This document shows, piece by piece, positions 31,831 to 43,229 of a stretch of 64,000 nt of DNA (the first letter of the stretch is position 1; every line of letters starts with the position of its first letter). Source of the DNA: Aricia agestis (taxonomy: Eukaryota > Arthropoda > Insecta > Lepidoptera > Lycaenidae); NCBI RefSeq assembly GCF_905147365.1, contig NC_056413.1:15839501-15903500 (forward strand), given 5' to 3'. Made by a program: the position numbers and the translations under genes. The notes under the pieces were generated by a model that was given only the letters and a program-made list of their open reading frames with translations, did not search any database and was not told the DNA's origin.

Positions 31831-32888
31831 AAATAATAAGCAACTACCTAATAATTTTATACAGACAATATTTTTGCCAATATGACAATATGTAATATAA
31901 AACAGAAAGGCCACCAGAAATGGTTCTTTATGGTATTGCACTGAAAAATCACCAAAACGCGAAAAGAACACCTTCTTCTTACGCCAGTCCAACGCCAGTC
32001 TGATAATACTCTGGTAGATAATTACGAGAAAAAATAGTTTACAACCATTTCTTTCTATAGATTACGATAGGATGGTCTTAAGAACAATTATACTATTGAA
32101 AGATTAATTTTTCTGGTGGAAGTGGAAGTTGACTTGCCATGCTCTTAAAATTACCTTTAGCTCGATTTTAGGAGTAAACCTTCTAATCAATACTTACTTA
32201 TAGATAACTTAATCTAGAGGCCATTTTTATTAATAGAATATGACGATAATCGCCATTTTGGTAAAAACCTAAAAAATTAGTTACAATAAAATACGCGATT
32301 TATTTATTTGTAAACATAAAAATACTTAAATAAATGAAATTTTTATCAAAATACATTGTTTAGGTATTTATTTTAACAAAATATATTTAAAAAATGTGCA
32401 CCAATAATATTTATGATTAAAAAAATATCATTTAAATTTGCGAATATAAAAGGTCCATAAGTTTTTTAAAACTATTTCATCAACTTTTACGATAAAATAA
32501 ATTCGGCACGGAATTTGAGCCCTCCGTTCGCGCGAAACATAAAAAATAAATTATACATATTTGATTTCATTTCGCCATTAAATCTTTAACTTAAAATACT
32601 TTGTGCCATTAGAAAATAGGAAATGCTTTTTAAAAGAAAAAACTCTTGTTGATGTTTTTATTTAGTTGATTTTGATTATTAGTGGTTTTAAAAATATTCA
32701 CCACTAGAACGTCAGTAGAGTAATGGTGTTATCTTAATGTTGGCTACAAAACCTAATTCCTTTCTTATGTGCCTCTTATTATGTTATTATAATAGTTTTG
32801 TAGATATTCCTATAGATAAATATAAATTGCTCTTATCGTTATCTAATTGATGAATTCTTATGCTGCTCTTGTCATTATAGTGTAGACA

Positions 32889-32933
32889 GGTGCCCATTTT
32901 TACTGAACACCGAGTTCAGTAAAAATGGGCACC
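32889..32933. repeat. Perfect 20-bp hairpin with 5-base loop
   Basis: GGTGCCCATTTTTACTGAAC at 32889-32908 is exactly mirrored at 32914-32933 around ACCGA. Flanking GATATCTTCAGGATATCTTC (about 32946-32965) shows an additional local direct duplication. Confidence 0.9.
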
Positions 32934-33119
32934 ATATCCATAAAGGATATCTTCAGGATATCTTCAGGGATTATTGACTCTTATGTGAGAATACTAAGTT
33001 TAATTCTATAAAATAACTAATAGTGCTTCACTAGATATACTTGCGCTGCTTGGGCTGCTTAATATAATATAAATACATTTACGCTAAGCTATTGCTTCTT
33101 TATCTAATACTTTTTTACA

Positions 33120-33205
33120 GGGTAATAATATATTAGTGCAATGTTCTTACGCTAGAATGCAGCACCAGCATAGTACACAAAAAGTCTTGGTCGACGTTTG
33201 ACAAC
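33120..33205 (+). repeat. Family B fragment
   Basis: GCAATGTTCTTACGCTAGAA, GCAGCACCAGCATAG and GGTCGACGTTTGACAACG match the left half of family B copies. The right half is missing. Confidence 0.5.
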
Positions 33206-33430
33206 GAGATTAGATTATGAGATTATTGGATTGGATAAGAGATAATGAGATTATTGGCTCTGTGTAAACTATTCTTAACGCATGCCCTTGATGAACAAAA
33301 AAAGGCACAGTGTGGACAAAGCTTAAATATGTCCTTTACCGAGACTCAAAGTATCGTCATACTAAATTTCAGCAAAATCGGTTCAGCGCTTTTGTGAAAA
33401 GGTTACAAACAAACTGACGCATTTATAATA

Positions 33431-33760
33431 TTACTAGCTGTCCCGGCAATCGTTGTTTTGCCATATAAAGTATTTCGCCAATATTATTTTATTAAAATGA
33501 CTGAACAAGTATGGGACCATGGCAGCGTCCATTGCTATCCCGTGTTGCACAAAGTACAATGGTCGCCTTCAGTCTCGAGTTGTAATAATTTACTATTATT
33601 TATGCAACAAATGCACTTATCAATATAAAAAGTAGCCAGTAGCCGATTCTCAGACCTACTGAATATGCATATAAAATTTGGTAAAAATCAGTAAAGCCGT
33701 TTCGGAGGAGTACGGTAACTAACATTGTGACACGAGAATTTTATATATTTACGATAAGAT
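33431..33760 (-). mobile_element. Family H2 Helitron-like copy, uninterrupted
   Basis: ACTAGCTGTCCCGGCAATCG at the left (its 3' end on the minus strand) runs to CACGAGAATTTTATATATTT at the right. It provides the empty-site sequence for the insertion at 20988-25233 and the parental sequence for the hairpin at 12624. Confidence 0.65.
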
Positions 33761-34124
33761 AGTAGGATAATTGCATATTTATGAGGTGTAAGAAATTAGA
33801 TTTTTAAAGTGAAAAATAAATTACAGGTTTAAGACCACATTTAACAGGGTTCAGCCATAAATTAGAGTAACCATTATTTTCCGGTCTCAAAAATTAATTA
33901 AATTCTCATCGTGATAACATCCGGAAAGTTCGCAGAAATTTCCACGAAAATGAGTTTTCGGGGGTCCAATTTGTACGTCCATTTTAAAGTTGGAATGACC
34001 ACCCTTATTAAGGAACTAGCTGTTGCCCGCGACTTCGTCCGCGTTAGTATAGTAGATCACGTCCCAAGTATTATTTATTGTACAAAAATATTAAATGTAC
34101 AGCATTGAATTTCCTACGATTTTA

Positions 34125-34870
34125 TTATATATAGATGTTCCGCGTGGCTTCGCTTGCGTAATTTAGGAATTTCACACGACCGTACATTTTTCCGCAAAAA
34201 ATAGCCTATGTCCCTTAAAGTGGTCTATTCTTCATGTTTGCCAAATAACATAAAAATTGCTCCAGTAGTTCTTGAGAATCTTAAGATAATAAGCAATTTC
34301 ATATAATTTTCCCCGTTTTTTCACATTTTCCTCTATTTCTTCGCTCCTATTAGTCATAGAATAAATAATATAGCCTATGGCCTTCCTCGATAAATAGGCT
34401 ATCTTATATCTAACACTGAAATAATTTTTCAAATCGGACCAGTAGTTCCTGAGATTAGCGCGTTCAAATAAGCCCTTTCAAATAAAATCTCCCCGTTTTT
34501 TCCACACTTTCCTCTATTTCTTCGCTTTTATTAGTCTTAGCGTGATAAAATATAGCCTGTAATCTTCCTCGATCAATGGGCTATCTAACACTGAAAGAAT
34601 TTTTCAAATCGGACCAGTAGTTCTTGAGATTAGCGCGTTCAAATAAGCCCTTTCAAATAATTTCCCTCCGTTTTTTCCACATTTTCCTCTATTTCTTCGC
34701 TCCTATTATTCTTAGCGTGATAAAATATTGCTTATAGCCTTCCTCGATAAATGGGCTATCTAACACTGAAAGAATTTTTCAAGTCGGACTAGTAGTTCCT
34801 GAGATTAGCGCGTTCAAACAAACAAACAAACAAACTAACAAACTCTGCAGAATTATAATATTAGTATAGA
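34125..34870 (+). repeat. Dispersed repeat with internal tandem triplication (about 180-bp unit)
   Basis: Starts GTTCCGCGTGGCTTCGCTTG and ends AATTATAATATTAGTATAGA. Inside, a unit (CCCCGTTTTTTCCACATTTT, TATTTCTTCGCTCCTATTAG, GGGCTATCTAACACTGAA, GGACCAGTAGTTCCTGAGAT, TAGCGCGTTCAAATAAG) occurs three times, at about 34308, 34488 and 34665. The related copies at 7672 and 41135 have it once. An (AAAC)n run follows the last unit. Confidence 0.8.
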
Positions 34871-35033
34871 TAAGGGTGGTCTCGTAAGTTTAAGGAAACT
34901 TACGAGACTTAAAATGATATCAGACTGGTAATTTTTTGCTCATTTTGCATTTTTCACTTCGACCGATGAATAAAATGTAACACAAGTAGAAACATAAGAT
35001 CGATTAATATGCGTCTGCGCGAAGTGGCTTAAG

Positions 35034-35380
35034 AAGCGCTTACACGGGCAACAATTGCGGCAATAATTGCCCGGCGACGCGAATGCACGAGCAATTTCAA
35101 TAAATTGCGGCAATTATTTCGGCGATAATATTGTACCAGATATTTCATATCGCTCAATGTCGCCGATACGAATTGACGAATATCCGATGGGCTCGTGTAT
35201 GAGTATCGTGTATATTGCCTAGTAACTAGTTGATGAAGTTGCGCCATATCGCTCAATTATATTGCGATGTATTGCGCAATATTGCTGTTTGTTGCCGAAA
35301 ATTGCTTGATGGACTCGTGACGTCAAAGTTGACGAGAATTGACTGGAGTGGAGCAATTTTAGTTGCCCGTATAAGCGTAC
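35034..35380. mobile_element. MITE with ACACGGGCAAC ends
   Basis: AAGCGCTTACACGGGCAACA at the left is mirrored by TTGCCCGTATAAGCG at the right. The interior is rich in CAATT/AATTG and CGATAT/ATATCG words, giving several internal palindromes. Superfamily not assigned. Confidence 0.65.
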
Positions 35381-35446
35381 CTTTAGGCGCTACACCGATA
35401 GATCACAATCAATTATTATATGCAACACAGATTTTAATTTGTATAG

Positions 35447-35547
35447 ATTTGACCGATTTCAATTGCGTTAGATGTCTTGCGAATCTGTCAGATCCATATA
35501 AATTTAGAAATGCATCTACGCGTCGCGTTGCGGTCTAATTTAACCCT
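35447..35547 (+). mobile_element. Harbinger-like MITE (family M2), right part
   Basis: GATTTCAATTGCGTTAGATG, AAATTTAGAAATGCATCTAC and GCGTCGCGTTGCGGTCTAAT match complete family M2 copies. The left arm is missing. Confidence 0.7.
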
Positions 35548-36477
35548 TATTTTTATCTCGTTGTGTAGCGCCGCGACGCTTTTTTAAAAATGAATCGTGT
35601 TGTGTAGCGGCCAAACGACTGGCGCGCACTAAGATCCCCACTATGGATAAAGGACATATCTTTCGAGGGCATTGTGACACGAGAATTTTATATATAAGAT
35701 ATTGCTACTTAAATATTATATAAACTGCTATCAAACAAGTGCTTTAACAAGCTTGTGTAAGAACCCCCTTAACTTCCTTAAACAAAAAAAATCAAATTCC
35801 TTCAAAAGCCTGAAGAAAATAATTGATGTTAGTTAGTTTGTTTTTTGTTAGTTGATTGATGAAAAAAAAAACATTTTCATCCCGGAAAAATGTTTTTTTT
35901 TTAAATGTACGGTTTCACCGCGATAAACGGATTTTCGCGCAACGGAGTCGCGGGCGTCGACTACCTACTTAATAATAATACATTCGAGTAAATCAGGACC
36001 TTCTGTTTGAAGTCAGTCAAAAATTGGTATGCACTGACGTTCTGATTTACCTTCCTGATGTAGAGTAAAGTAGTTATACTCAAAAGATAATTCCTGGCCT
36101 GTAACTGAAAAGCTATCCCAACGGGGTCGCTTTTAGGACTACCAGCGCCCTGGGCGAGATATCTTCGGCGCCCAGGGTGCTGATAGTTTTAAAAAAATTT
36201 GGTTCCAAACTTTTGTTTGCCTTCAGCGCCCCATATTACCCGGCGCCCTGGGCGGTCGCCCCCACCTAACACCGCTACTGCATCCCAAACAACGGATATT
36301 AGTATGCGTGGCGGTCCTTCGAACGTCCTTGGAACACGAGGGGCGCAATTTTGCAACTATCACAGTTCCCGTTCCAAACGTACACCAATTGATTCTGTGT
36401 AGGTGTGTTATTTTAGGCACACAGACCGATAAACTACAGTTTATCGGTCAAGGTGATTGATAATTTATTTTAACTTA

Positions 36478-36611
36478 TGGCCTGTTTCATCATTTCATCT
36501 TTCTGATAAAGTGCCTAATAGACTATTCACAAGTTTTTTGACAGATTCTCCATACTTCATCTGTCAAGTTAATTGGTGGATAGCCTTATCAGGAAGTGGT
36601 GAAACAGGCCC
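36478..36611. mobile_element. Harbinger-like MITE (family M3) with TTA duplication
   Basis: TGGCCTGTTTCATCATTTC at the left is mirrored by GAAGTGGTGAAACAGGCCC at the right, flanked by TTA on both sides (36475-36477, 36612-36614). A 3-bp TWA duplication is typical of PIF/Harbinger. A related copy lies at 43895-44014. Confidence 0.8.
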
Positions 36612-36713
36612 TTAATTACATATGTTTAAACGAACAATTTTTGTATATATATAGGTAATTGGAATCTCGTAATCGACTCCAACGATTTTCATGAAATTTA
36701 GTATATTATAGAG

Positions 36714-37509
36714 CAGGGGTCAGCAAATGGCGGACCGCGGTCCGTATCCGGACCGCCGACCTGTTGTGTGCGGACCGAGTATGATCGAAGATGATCTTCG
36801 TTCATCTTAGGACTTCAACATCTCCAGGATTTAATGTCAAAGATGATCTTCGTTCATCTTAGGACTTCAACATCTCCAGGATTTAATGTCAAAGATGATC
36901 TTCGTTCATCTTAGGACTTCAACATCTCCAGGATTTAATGTCAAAGATGATCTTCGTTCATCTTAGGACTTCAACATCTCCAGGATTTAATGTCAAAGAT
37001 GATCTTCGTTCATCTTAGGACTTCAACATCTCCAGGATTTAATGTCAAAGATGATCTTCGTTCATCTTAGGACTTCAACATCTCCAGGATTTAATGTCAA
37101 AGATGATCTTCGTTCATCTTAGGACTTCAACATCTCCAGGATTTAATGTCAAAGATGATCTTCGTTCATCTTAGGACTTCAACATCTCCAGGATTTAATG
37201 TCAAAGATGATCTTCGTTCATCTTAGGACTTCAACATCTCCAGGATTTAATGTCAAAGATGATCTTCGTTCATCTTAGGACTTCAACATCTCCAGGATTT
37301 AATGTCAATATCTATAGCTTGCACCAATATTTCACTCCAAACTTCAGAGAGATAATTAGCTACATAAAATGATTACTTTTCTCATTGATATCTAAAAAAT
37401 ACCGTTGTAATTTCCCTAATTAACTTTATTTAATAACTTTTTTATATAAATTGTGTGGACCAGGAAGGTCTTAAAACGGACCCCGAGCGAAACTAATTAG
37501 TGACCCCTG
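36714..37509. mobile_element. hAT-type element with 8-bp duplication, carrying a minisatellite
   Basis: Ends CAGGGGTCA and TGACCCCTG; identical 8-mers TTATAGAG at 36706-36713 and 37510-37517. 796 bp, of which 520 bp are ten exact 52-bp repeats. GCGGACCGCGGTCCG is a palindrome near the left end. There is no transposase; it is a non-autonomous hAT. Confidence 0.95.
36788..37307. repeat. Ten identical 52-bp tandem repeats
   Basis: The unit begins AAGATGATCTTCGTTCATCT and ends CAGGATTTAATGTCA. All ten copies appear identical. Each unit contains the inverted pair AAGATGA / TCATCTT around TCTTCGT, so each could form a small hairpin. There are no variable spacers, so it is not CRISPR-like. Confidence 0.97.
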
Positions 37510-37977
37510 TTATAGAGGGTAAATCAGTTAGCCAAAGACGTTATATTTTGTATGAAATTAATATTTAAGAATCTTTTATGATTCTTCATTACTATTAGAA
37601 AAATATTTTCGATAGTTATAGTAAATCTAAAAAAATACTAAATGGATTTAATACGTGTTTTAATTCTGTTTATTATCCAAAAATCTCGTGGGATATAAAA
37701 TCACAAGTATTATAAACCAGTTAGCTAAAACCGTAACCTTAATAGTTTTAACGCATACAGCACATGGTCTACTAGCAACGATGATGACGAATCCCGGTAA
37801 TAGAGAATGAAGCTCCAATCAAGACTATTAACTAAGCAGTAAGCTATTAGTCGCTCACTCCGGTCAAAGCTTCAATTAAACTAATCCGGAACATGGTCGT
37901 AAGCTGTTTAAAGCTCCACTTACTATATGTAACAGGAGAATATTGATATGATTATGCATCAGAGAAATTGATGCTTC

Positions 37978-38293
37978 AAGTTCAGGCCGCAACGCGACGC
38001 GTAGATGCATTTCTAAATTTGTACTGATTTGAAAGATTTCCTGAGCGTTAGGGTTGATTCAGACCGCAACGAGACGCGTAGATGCATTTCTAAATTAGTA
38101 TGGATTTGACAGATTCGCAAGACGTCTGACGCAATTGAAATCTGTCAAATCCATACAAATTTAGAAATACATGATGCATCTACGCGTCGCGTTGCCGTCG
38201 GAATCGACCCTTAGACGTATTGCAAATCTGTCAAATCTTTACAAATATATAGAAAAAATGCATCTACGCGTCGCGTCGGTCTGAATTGACTCT
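37978..38293. mobile_element. Harbinger-like MITE (family M2), outer copy of a self-nest
   Basis: The left arm GCCGCAACGCGACGCGTAGA to CCTGAGCGTTA and the right arm TTAGACGTATTGCAAATCTG to GGTCTGAATTGAC belong to one copy. It is interrupted at its centre by another member of the same family (38051-38210). The normal centre reads GCGTTAGACGTCTTGCG-like in other copies. Confidence 0.8.
38051..38210. mobile_element. Harbinger-like MITE (family M2), inner copy
   Basis: GGGTTGATTCAGACCGCAAC at the left; the right end reads CGTTGCCGTCGGAATCGACC plus a final C. TTA flanks both sides (38048-38050, 38211-38213). About 160 bp, nearly palindromic. A 3-bp TTA duplication fits PIF/Harbinger. Confidence 0.88.
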
Positions 38294-38499
38294 AACATTG
38301 CCATGATATAACATACCAAGTAATGTAGATCCGCCATCTGCCTATGAATAAATTTCCTAATGCTACATTGTATGTCTCCTGAATATTAATATAATATTAG
38401 AAGTGGCGTAGCAATTCTGGGAAGGTCAAAACAAATGCGTACCAGCCTTAGACCTTAGATTCTAGAGACCCTTAGACTCGAGTCTAGAGCGTGCTAAAG

Positions 38500-38804
38500 T
38501 TTTTTTTTATGAAAAAGGGGGCAAACGAGCAAACGGGAAAGCAACTTCCGTCGCCCATGGACACTCGCAGCATCAGAAGAGCTGCAGGTGCGTTGCCGGC
38601 CTTTTAAGAGGGAATAGGGCAATAGGGGAGGGTAGGGAAGGGAAGGGAATAGGGGAGGGTAGGGCAGGGAATAGGGTAGGGGATTCGGCCTCCGGTAAAC
38701 TCACTCACTCGGCGAAACACAGCGCTAGTTCTGTTTCACGCCGGTTTTCTGTGAGAACGTGGTATTTCTCCGGTCGAGCCGGCTGAAGCATGGCTCTCCC
38801 ACGT
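38500..38804 (-). mobile_element. SINE with LINE-derived 3' tail (family Z)
   Basis: Same organisation as 10003-10338, with small deletions in the tail (GAGCAAACGGGAAAGCAACT, CACCTGATG missing) and in the head (GAGCCGGCTGAAGCATGGCT). Confidence 0.85.
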
Positions 38805-39369
38805 GTAAATATAAACATATGTATTATATAGTATACTCAATTTACGCACAGGCAGTTAATAGGAATAGTGTTAGGGGTTTCATGTCAGCAACGCACCCAG
38901 TAAGGAGCGCGCAAAGAGCTAAGAAACGAAAAAATCTGAATTTTCATCCTATTACATTTCTTTTATAATATTCAATTTTCTTTGTGAATTTTCCATGATA
39001 ATGATGAACCATCATGTTACCCTGTACATAATAAGTCTGCCCCCGGGGACGTACGAAAAGGCTTTTAGAGCGAACGGAAATCCGGTTCGCCTGTGATCTT
39101 CCAAGACTAATGCATTTTTAAATACGACCAAATTATTTTCTTCAGCCTTTTGTAGGAATTTGATTTTTTTTGTTTAAGGAATTTTAGGGGTTTTCACACA
39201 ATTTTGTTTAATAAATAATGTTTGATAGCTGTTAGCAAATTTCAGTATACTGACCTGCTAAATAGCGTCCTTAACAGTATTTGGCGACATAAACCATGTA
39301 AGTATATGCGTATTGCATCATTTGCATCTTCAATATGATATTATGATATCCATACAGCATACTAATAAT

Positions 39370-39580
39370 ATTATAAATGTGCTTGGCTGTTTGTCTGGTC
39401 TTTCTTTCTGTTACCTCTTTACGCTCAAGCCGCTGAACCCATGCTGAAATTTGTTACATACCGATAAGATACCTTGAGTCCCAGGAAGGGATATAGGATA
39501 CTTTTTATCCTACAAAAATGTGACGTTCCCGCGCAATTAACAAATTTTGGCGCATCAGAGTTGCGGGCAGCATCTAGTTA
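39370..39580 (-). repeat. Family D copy
   Basis: AATAATATTATAAATGTGCT at the left and CGCATCAGAGTTGCGGGCAG at the right are the reversed ends of family D. CTTGAGTCCCAGGAAGGGAT is the reversed middle motif. The M1 MITE at 39583 starts immediately after it. Confidence 0.55.
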
Positions 39581-39582
39581 TA

Positions 39583-39843
39583 CAGGATGTAACAAAAATA
39601 AGTGATAATATTGTAGGGTGTGTACGTGTTCCTTGTAGAGAGTTCACTGTAAAAGTAGCAGCGCTGAAAGACCAAATTTTTTTTCACTTTTGTATGGGGA
39701 AACTTGTGACGCTCGGGCACTTGTCCATACAAAAGTGAAAAAAAATTGTTGTCGTCTTTCAGAGCTGCTACTTTCACAGTGAACTCTCTACAAGGAACAC
39801 GTACACACCCTAAAGTATTATCACTTATTTTTGTTACACACTG
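39583..39843. mobile_element. TA-flanked MITE (family M1), second full copy
   Basis: CAGGATGTAACAAAAATAAG at the left and CTTATTTTTGTTACACACTG at the right, TA on both sides. Arms of about 120 bp as in 21047-21306, with a central GTGAAAAAAAATTG segment. The small terminal changes make it slightly older. Confidence 0.92.
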
Positions 39844-40394
39844 TATAATAATAACATCTTAAAACTAACATTTTAGACCTCTTTGTTGAGCGTAAGTAGA
39901 AAGTTATTTGAACTTTATAATGTAACAAAATGGCGAGCAATTTTCACGGCCATTTATTAAATAATTTTCCCTGTGACGCTAATAGTGTTTTCCTCCATTT
40001 TCCTGTAACAATTTACACCTATTAGCCAGGATATTATTCATCACCGCTTATGAAACGTGCCATAACTTTTAATTTTCTATTTTTCGTTAAATTATAATTA
40101 TTGAGGTATATTTTAGGACCATTGAATCGAAATACTTAATCCTTTCTACCTATCTCTGTTAGCTAAAGCTACTTTTGATAATTTGCAGAGTAAATTGTTG
40201 TTTGTCATATCAAAATGAAGCTATTCACGAAAAATTTGCTTGATAGTAATCAATTGAAAAAAAATGTTCTAGGGAACCTGCACTATGTACTTTTGAACGA
40301 TTGATTCAAAATATAATTAAACTACTTACTTTCTTTGTAACTTTCGTTATGTTTTTCAATAAAAATAAACAGGCATATAATTATTATCTGTTAA

Positions 40395-40550
40395 GCATTA
40401 GTGTCCTAACTCCTAACCCACAATTTTTTTTGTAGTTAAATTTTGAATGCAGTCTTGTTCTAAATCATTTTTAAGAACAAAAGTGCATACATAACTCAAT
40501 ACGTAATTTTTGTGTGGTAACGTACACGAATGCTTAACAGCGTCCATATA
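40395..40550. mobile_element. MITE (family M4), partial
   Basis: GTTAAGCATTAGTGTCCTAA at the left; CACGAATGCTTAACAGCGTC at the right. The internal TGAATGCAGTCTTGTTCTAA matches the 46126-46671 copy in inverted sense. The left GGACGCT end is missing. Confidence 0.65.
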
Positions 40551-40597
40551 TACTCGAAGCGTGTCTTGTCTATATTTAATAAAATAAACGTACGTTA

Positions 40598-40767
40598 ACC
40601 TAGAATTTATATCCTATCTATGTATATAAAAATGGATTTTCAAATGTGTTAGTCGCGCTAAAACTCGAAAACGGCTGCTCGGATTGGGCTGATTTTAGTC
40701 TTAAAATATTCGTAGAAGTCCAGGGAAGGTCTTAAAGTGACACGAAGTTCACCGGGACAGCTAGTTA
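40598..40767 (+). mobile_element. Helitron-like repeat (family H3)
   Basis: ATGTGTTAGTCGCGCTAAAA, GGCTGCTCGGATTGGGCTGA, ATATTCGTAGAAGTCCAGGG and the end CACCGGGACAGCTAGTT. Same family as 11905-12050. Confidence 0.55.
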
Positions 40768-41036
40768 CTTATAAAGTACATTCATTTTCAGTAAGAATAT
40801 AAAAACTAGTAGTAATAAATGTAGGGATAAATGAGATACAAATAAAATAACCGTAAAAGTCTTGCGATAAAGCTTTTTACCGCCTTTACCATAACTCGTC
40901 GAAAACGAGAATTTTTGGGTTTATGCCTTTTGGATTACTTACTACTTGAAGGTTCTCTAGGATAGTAAACCTATTTCTCTTCCTGGTCGTAAATACATGC
41001 TATATTTTCATAAGTTATTTTTATGAGGAATATATA

Positions 41037-41985
41037 CAGGCTGTAACAAAAATAAGTGATAATACTTTAGGGTGTGTACGTGTTCCTTGTAGAGAGTTTA
41101 CTGTGAAAGTGGCAGCTCTGAAAGACCAAAAAAGACTTAGCGTGATAATATTATATAGCCTTACTCGATAAATGAGCTATCTAACACTGAAATAAGTTTT
41201 TAAATCGGACCTGTAGTTCCTGAGATTAACGCGTTCAAGCAAACATACTTACTCTTCAGGTTTATAATATTAGGTAGATACATATAGATTTTTTTTAATT
41301 ATCGCTTGACAAACTCGAGCCTCGAATCCTCGATCTTAAAGACTATGAAAAGTACCAATAACAGGGTCATTATAGGCTCATAAGTCATAACCATGGGACA
41401 ATGCATGGTATAATATGGTAGTGATGATGATGATGAATGTAATTTGTATAGTAGCATATGCTTTCCGTTCTTAAAACAACGCCGAAACTCCCAAACTTGT
41501 ATCTATAAAGAATCAGGAGTTCTTTCAGCGCCGTCCGAACCACGGTATACCAGGTATACCTCGGTGCAAAATCTTACTTGTTGGTAGCATATGCTTAGAC
41601 ATAGAATATTTCTCACGAAACCGAAGTCACCACATGTTTCCCTATATATTTTGAGGAGTTCCCTCGATTACTTATGGATCCTTCATCAGATCACCACTTT
41701 TGTAAATATAATACCAAATTGGGATATTACCCTATATACCTTAAGAAAAATTTTGAAAATCGGTTAACAAACGGCGGAGTAATCGTTGAACATAAGAAAA
41801 CGAACATAACACCTCCCCCATTTTGAAAGTCGGTTAAAATTGTAGCCTATGTGTTATTCTGATGTATAAGCTATGATATTGCAAAGTTTCATTAAAATCC
41901 GTTCAGTAGTTTTTGCGTGAAAGAGTAACAAACATCCATACATCCAAACAAACTTTCGCCTTTATAATATTAGTAGGAAGTAGGA
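41037..41985 (+). repeat. M1 fragment fused to second copy of the long composite repeat
   Basis: 41037-41130 is the left arm of M1 (AGGCTGTAACAAAAATAAGT to CTGAAAGACCAAA). It runs directly into GACTTAGCGTGATAATATTA, which matches about 7880 onward. From there to about 41985 the sequence parallels 7880-8640, with an extra GTAGCCTATGTGTTATTCTG segment that copy 1 lacks. The junction is abrupt. Confidence 0.65.
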
Positions 41986-42043
41986 CAAATTGGTATATTA
42001 CCCTATATACCAAAAGAAAAATTTTGAAAATCGGTTAACGGAA

Positions 42044-42478
42044 ACGTAGGTGAATGAAATTTTGCACAATGATAATTTATATGGCAAAGGAGTGCATCGA
42101 GCTAATATTATTTTGAAATTATGCATTTATCATACATTTTTTTAACAAATAAAACATTACACACACTACAACACACACACACTAGGAAAAATGACAGATT
42201 TCTGAGTGACAACCTTATACATACGAATTATACTCTTTTATTTATGGTTGAAGTCTGTTGATAACAAGGTGACAAATTGAAATGGATTATAGATTTTTTT
42301 ATTAAATCTTAGATACTATTAGACAATGCTTACACAGCCAGTCTGAGATCAGCTGAGTCCCAAAGACAAGAATTGAAAAAAAATATGATAAAGTCAATAT
42401 TTTTTACAAAATATAGGTGGTAGTTCTAATGTCGTTGAAACTAAGGTCGAATTTCGACCATTGGGCGATCTCTAGTAT
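42044..42478 (-). repeat. Family A, reverse copy
   Basis: GGAAACGTAGGTGAATGAAA at the left to ACCATTGGGCGATCTCTAGT at the right is the reverse complement of most of 245-765. It has only one of the two inverted arms found there. Confidence 0.7.
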
Positions 42479-42809
42479 AAGTAAATAAATAATGTAAAAT
42501 AAATGTATTAGAATGAAAAAGTATAACATAACAATTGTATTAAAAATAGTAAACTGTAAAAATAGAGAACGATAAAAATAGTAATTGTATTAAAATAGTA
42601 TAAAAATTTATTCTTAACAACAGTGATGTAAAGATTAGTAAATAACATAAACAAACTAATGAAATGTAATAAATAAAAAGAATAGGTAATGGTCCTGTAT
42701 ATAGTACAGGGAACAAGAATTAAAAAAAAAAGTGGCGCGAGTGAAAGAGCGACCTTCTCTTTAGTTGAAAAGACATATTTTGACTCGAACGGTTCGGTGA
42801 ATACTGAAC

Positions 42810-42890
42810 GGCGAGCTTGCTCGATAGAGTAATGGTGAATCTGTGGACGAAATCCACACACTCAGCATTACTCTATCAAGTAAGCTCGCC
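42810..42890. repeat. Imperfect 25-bp hairpin
   Basis: GGCGAGCTTGCTCGATAGAG at 42810 pairs with CTCTATCAAGTAAGCTCGCC ending at 42890; the loop is about 31 bases and holds a smaller TGTGGA/TCCACA stem. Confidence 0.65.
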
Positions 42891-43011
42891 TTATAGGGGA
42901 CACATACACATCCTAAAGTGGTATTACTTATTTTTGTTACATATGAACAAAAATAATAATTTGTTGTATATGAAGCATCAATAGCCCTCAAGAGAGCGTA
43001 TTATCTTAAAA

Positions 43012-43092
43012 GGCAGGCAACGGGCCTGCAGCTCTTCTAATGTTGTTCATGGCCGTGTATCGTTTGCTCGTTTGTCCCCTTATTTTACAAAA
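43012..43092 (+). mobile_element. Family Z SINE or LINE tail, 5'-truncated
   Basis: GGGCCTGCAGCTCTTCTAAT and CGTTTGCTCGTTTGTCCCCT ending in an A run match only the shared LINE/SINE tail, so it could come from either. It lies just 138 bp from arrestin exon 2. Confidence 0.7.
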
Positions 43093-43229
43093 AAGAATCA
43101 CAAGGGAAAAAATGAGTAATGGCTATTATATTTTGAATGCTAGTTACCGGCTTCATCCACTGATGTCTTTGATTATGTGAGCGCTCCAATGTATGAGTTA
43201 ATGTTCCATATTCGATTTTAATGACTCAC

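Larger units (their letters stand above)
29839..43229 (-). other. Arrestin gene intron 2
   Basis: About 13.4 kb, the longest complete intron. Elements are listed separately. Nothing recognisable was seen at 29840-31150 (AT-rich; a small stretch near 30340-30430 is less AT-rich but not open), 31840-32880, 35700-36140, 37520-37970, 38805-39360, 39850-40390, 40770-41035 or 42480-42720. Confidence 0.8.

Noticed and set aside
36788..37307. CRISPR-like array
   Set aside because: The ten units are contiguous and identical with no variable spacers, and they sit inside a hAT element in a eukaryotic genome.
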